In this document: positions 22,447 to 23,891 of the stretch, in pieces
How positions within the stretch are numbered: position 1 is the stretch's first letter
Layout of the letters: the number at the start of each line of letters is the position of its first letter
Position numbers and translations under genes: made by a program
Notes under the pieces: model-generated
Databases searched by the model: none
The model's input: the letters and a program-made list of their open reading frames with translations, nothing else
Told to the model about the DNA's origin: nothing
Source: Muribaculaceae bacterium
GTDB taxonomy: Bacteria; Pseudomonadota; Alphaproteobacteria; Rs-D84
Direction of reading: 5' to 3'
DNA length: 23,891 bases
Assembly: GCA_023665245.1 (NCBI GenBank)
Contig: JAMPEH010000023.1
Location: forward strand, 1-23,891

Positions 22447-23601
22447 CTATTGGCGGAATACCTGCTGGGCGATTTGTTCCAAATCCTTCATTGACGGAAT
22501 ATTGCTGACATCACTGATGGTGGCGTCAATAATCGTCTGGGCGTTGTTTGCATCCAACGGGTGTGCCTGGAATGGAACACTCGCAAAGTCAATATTTTTG
22601 AAATCAATCCTGCGTATCGTGCGGTCATACATCGTGTGATAATATATGATGTGATTTTTCAGGTCGGTTGAAATCGTCCACTGGGTTGCAGATGGCATAT
22701 TCACCGGCGTATCATCAATCGCGTATTGTGCGCCGATTGGTACGTCAAAGTTGTTCAGCAAATGGAACGATTGCATAACGGTGTCGTATGTCGTTTTTTG
22801 TGGGCGTGAATATTGTGAAAAGAACGCCGCACGCACAAATCGTGATGGTGATGTCATGTCACCCGGCAGCCCCCGGAACCCAGTACCATTACTGAGTGAT
22901 TTTAACGTCATCTGGCCCAGGCCCAATTTATGCGGACTGATTGTCCCAGATGTCAAATTAATGTAGTTATTCAGATTGGTCAGGTGCCACTGGTATCCCG
23001 GCGAATTTGCCAGAACGCCAATTTTACTCTCGTAAAAATTAGGCTTGCCATCAACGATTTCCAGTATTGCCTGGCGACCTGATGCCTCGGTTATGCGCCA
23101 GTGTACGGTTGACGCGCGACTGTCGATATTTATGACCTTGATGTTTTGCATTGCGGCCTTGACTTCATCGATTTTAGAGAAGTTAGACAATATCCACGAT
23201 ACCAATTGAAAATCGGCAATACTGGTATCTTTATCGGCAGGATTATATTCGGGGTATTCGCCAAATCCTGGGAAATAGAACAGGGCGGCAGATAATCCTG
23301 CCTCGTTCATGCCATCAACAACAAACTGGGGGATTTCAACCGCCAGTCCCACAAATCCATACTTGCTGATAAATTGCATACCGCCGACTTCACCCCCCGG
23401 CAACAAAGATTGTTGCGTTTCGGCACGTGGCATAATTACGTACATATTATCCATTTCGGCGCCCGACCAGTCGATAGTGCGTGCCACGACCGTGCCACCG
23501 TCTTGGGATTTCAGGGTAATACCCGTACAGGCATCCGCCCTGTTTGCAGCCAGCAGGGAAACCCCTAACGCCAGCGCAGAAATAATTTTTTTCGTTTGCA
23601 T
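22447..23601 (-). CDS. Exported choloylglycine hydrolase (bile salt hydrolase / penicillin V acylase family)
   Basis: The protein is 384 aa from the ATG at 23601; a TTG at 23652 would add an unlikely leader. The signal peptide runs to ADA, so cleavage exposes Cys25 (CTGITL) as the N-terminal nucleophile of this Ntn amidase family. Other active-site residues are in place: Arg41 and Asp44 (ARTIDW), Asn99 (DGMNEAGL), Asn199 (LANSPGYQWHL) and Arg254 (SPSRFVRAAFF). The family hydrolyses the amide bond of glycine- or taurine-conjugated bile salts, or of penicillin V. The Gram-negative, periplasmic form with a signal peptide is known from Bacteroides BSH. Substrate cannot be settled from sequence, but a gut lifestyle favours bile salts. 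The -2 Asp excludes a lipobox. It is followed on the same strand by DUF1015. Confidence 0.93.
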   Translation of the reverse strand: MQTKKIISALALGVSLLAANRADACTGITLKSQDGGTVVARTIDWSGAEMDNMYVIMPRAETQQSLLPGGEVGGMQFISKYGFVGLAVEIPQFVVDGMNEAGLSAALFYFPGFGEYPEYNPADKDTSIADFQLVSWILSNFSKIDEVKAAMQNIKVINIDSRASTVHWRITEASGRQAILEIVDGKPNFYESKIGVLANSPGYQWHLTNLNNYINLTSGTISPHKLGLGQMTLKSLSNGTGFRGLPGDMTSPSRFVRAAFFSQYSRPQKTTYDTVMQSFHLLNNFDVPIGAQYAIDDTPVNMPSATQWTISTDLKNHIIYYHTMYDRTIRRIDFKNIDFASVPFQAHPLDANNAQTIIDATISDVSNIPSMKDLEQIAQQVFRQ

Positions 23602-23733
23602 ACCACGATTGTACCACGCCCCACACCCGCAAAGATATAGGAGTGGTTTCAATTACACTGGTATGTATTCTTATTACGTCATATGTGGTAAATAAATGTT
23701 AAATTAAAGTTCGTACTAACCAAAATATTTTGA

Positions 23734-23762
23734 TTGCAATGTGGAAAAAATGATTATATAAT
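23734..23762 (+). promoter_or_regulatory. tRNA-Gln promoter
   Basis: TTGCAA (23734-23739), a 17-nt spacer and TATAAT (23757-23762) are followed by a GC-rich discriminator (ACGCGACGC). GC-rich discriminators are typical of stringently controlled stable-RNA promoters. Confidence 0.85.
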
Positions 23763-23772
23763 ACGCGACGCT

Positions 23773-23846
23773 TGGGGCATAGTTTAATGGTAGAACTCCG
23801 GACTCTGACTCCGTCAGTGTTGGTTCGAATCCAGCTGCCCCAACCA
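23773..23846 (+). tRNA. tRNA-Gln (anticodon CTG)
   Basis: This is a 74-nt cloverleaf with encoded CCA. The acceptor stem is TGGGGCA (23773-23779) / TGCCCCA (23836-23842), 7 bp, with an A discriminator. The anticodon loop CTCTGAC places CTG at 34-36, reading CAG codons for glutamine; the first anticodon-stem pair is a C-T mismatch. The T arm carries GGTTCGAATCC. No second tRNA or clear terminator is seen in the remaining 45 bases. Confidence 0.97.
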
Positions 23847-23891
23847 AGTTGTACTTTGCGGCAAATTCAATAACATTTTTAGCGGATTTGC

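Overview
The window looks like chromosome from a host-associated, probably gut-dwelling alphaproteobacterium with a moderately AT-rich genome (an uncultured RF32/Enterousia-like lineage is my best guess; this is inference). Supporting signs are a secreted choloylglycine (bile salt) hydrolase, alphaproteobacterial-type GrpE, TpiA and PpiD-like proteins, Rickettsiales-like dispersed palindromic repeats, and very large cysteine-rich exported proteins of unknown function. No phage, transposase, CRISPR array or rRNA is visible.

Layout. Positions 1-11,581 form an envelope-protein region: a gene truncated at the left edge (2-1060), a two-span membrane protein transcribed from an apparently leaderless promoter (1123-2148, minus), a large Cys-rich protein with two glycine zippers (2261-4477), a repeat-filled intergenic island (about 4587-4935), then a minus-strand operon of three exported Cys-rich proteins (10722 to 5030). 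The last gene of that operon ends in an OmpA/peptidoglycan-binding domain and carries a Bacteroidota SusC-like N-terminal module. A single-span coiled-coil protein (10892-11581) is divergently transcribed from the operon.

Positions 11,702-15,442 encode a giant autotransporter with an exported ankyrin repeat and a degenerate subtilase-like passenger, followed by a small hypothetical gene. Next come a lipoprotein, grpE and tpiA (minus), and a ppiD-like folding factor (plus). From about 19,860 to 21,130 the DNA is rich in RNA structure around one small secreted Cys-rich gene. The right end holds DUF1015, a bile salt hydrolase and tRNA-Gln(CTG).

The most interesting signal is a pair of paralogous, about 165-nt, non-coding RNAs (16046-16215 and 19988-20151). 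They share a helix order, an identical 15-nt hairpin loop (GAATATATTGAATAA) and a junction motif, while their stems differ by compensatory changes; each ends in an intrinsic terminator. I do not recognise them as a known family. A second RNA signal is the leader of the Cys-rich gene at 20816, where four CTCCTG/CAGGAG segments, one of them the Shine-Dalgarno, can pair in mutually exclusive ways beside a terminator.

The Cys-rich, glycine-zipper, OmpA and autotransporter proteins suggest a lineage-specific, disulfide-rich cell surface. How they interact cannot be read from sequence alone.
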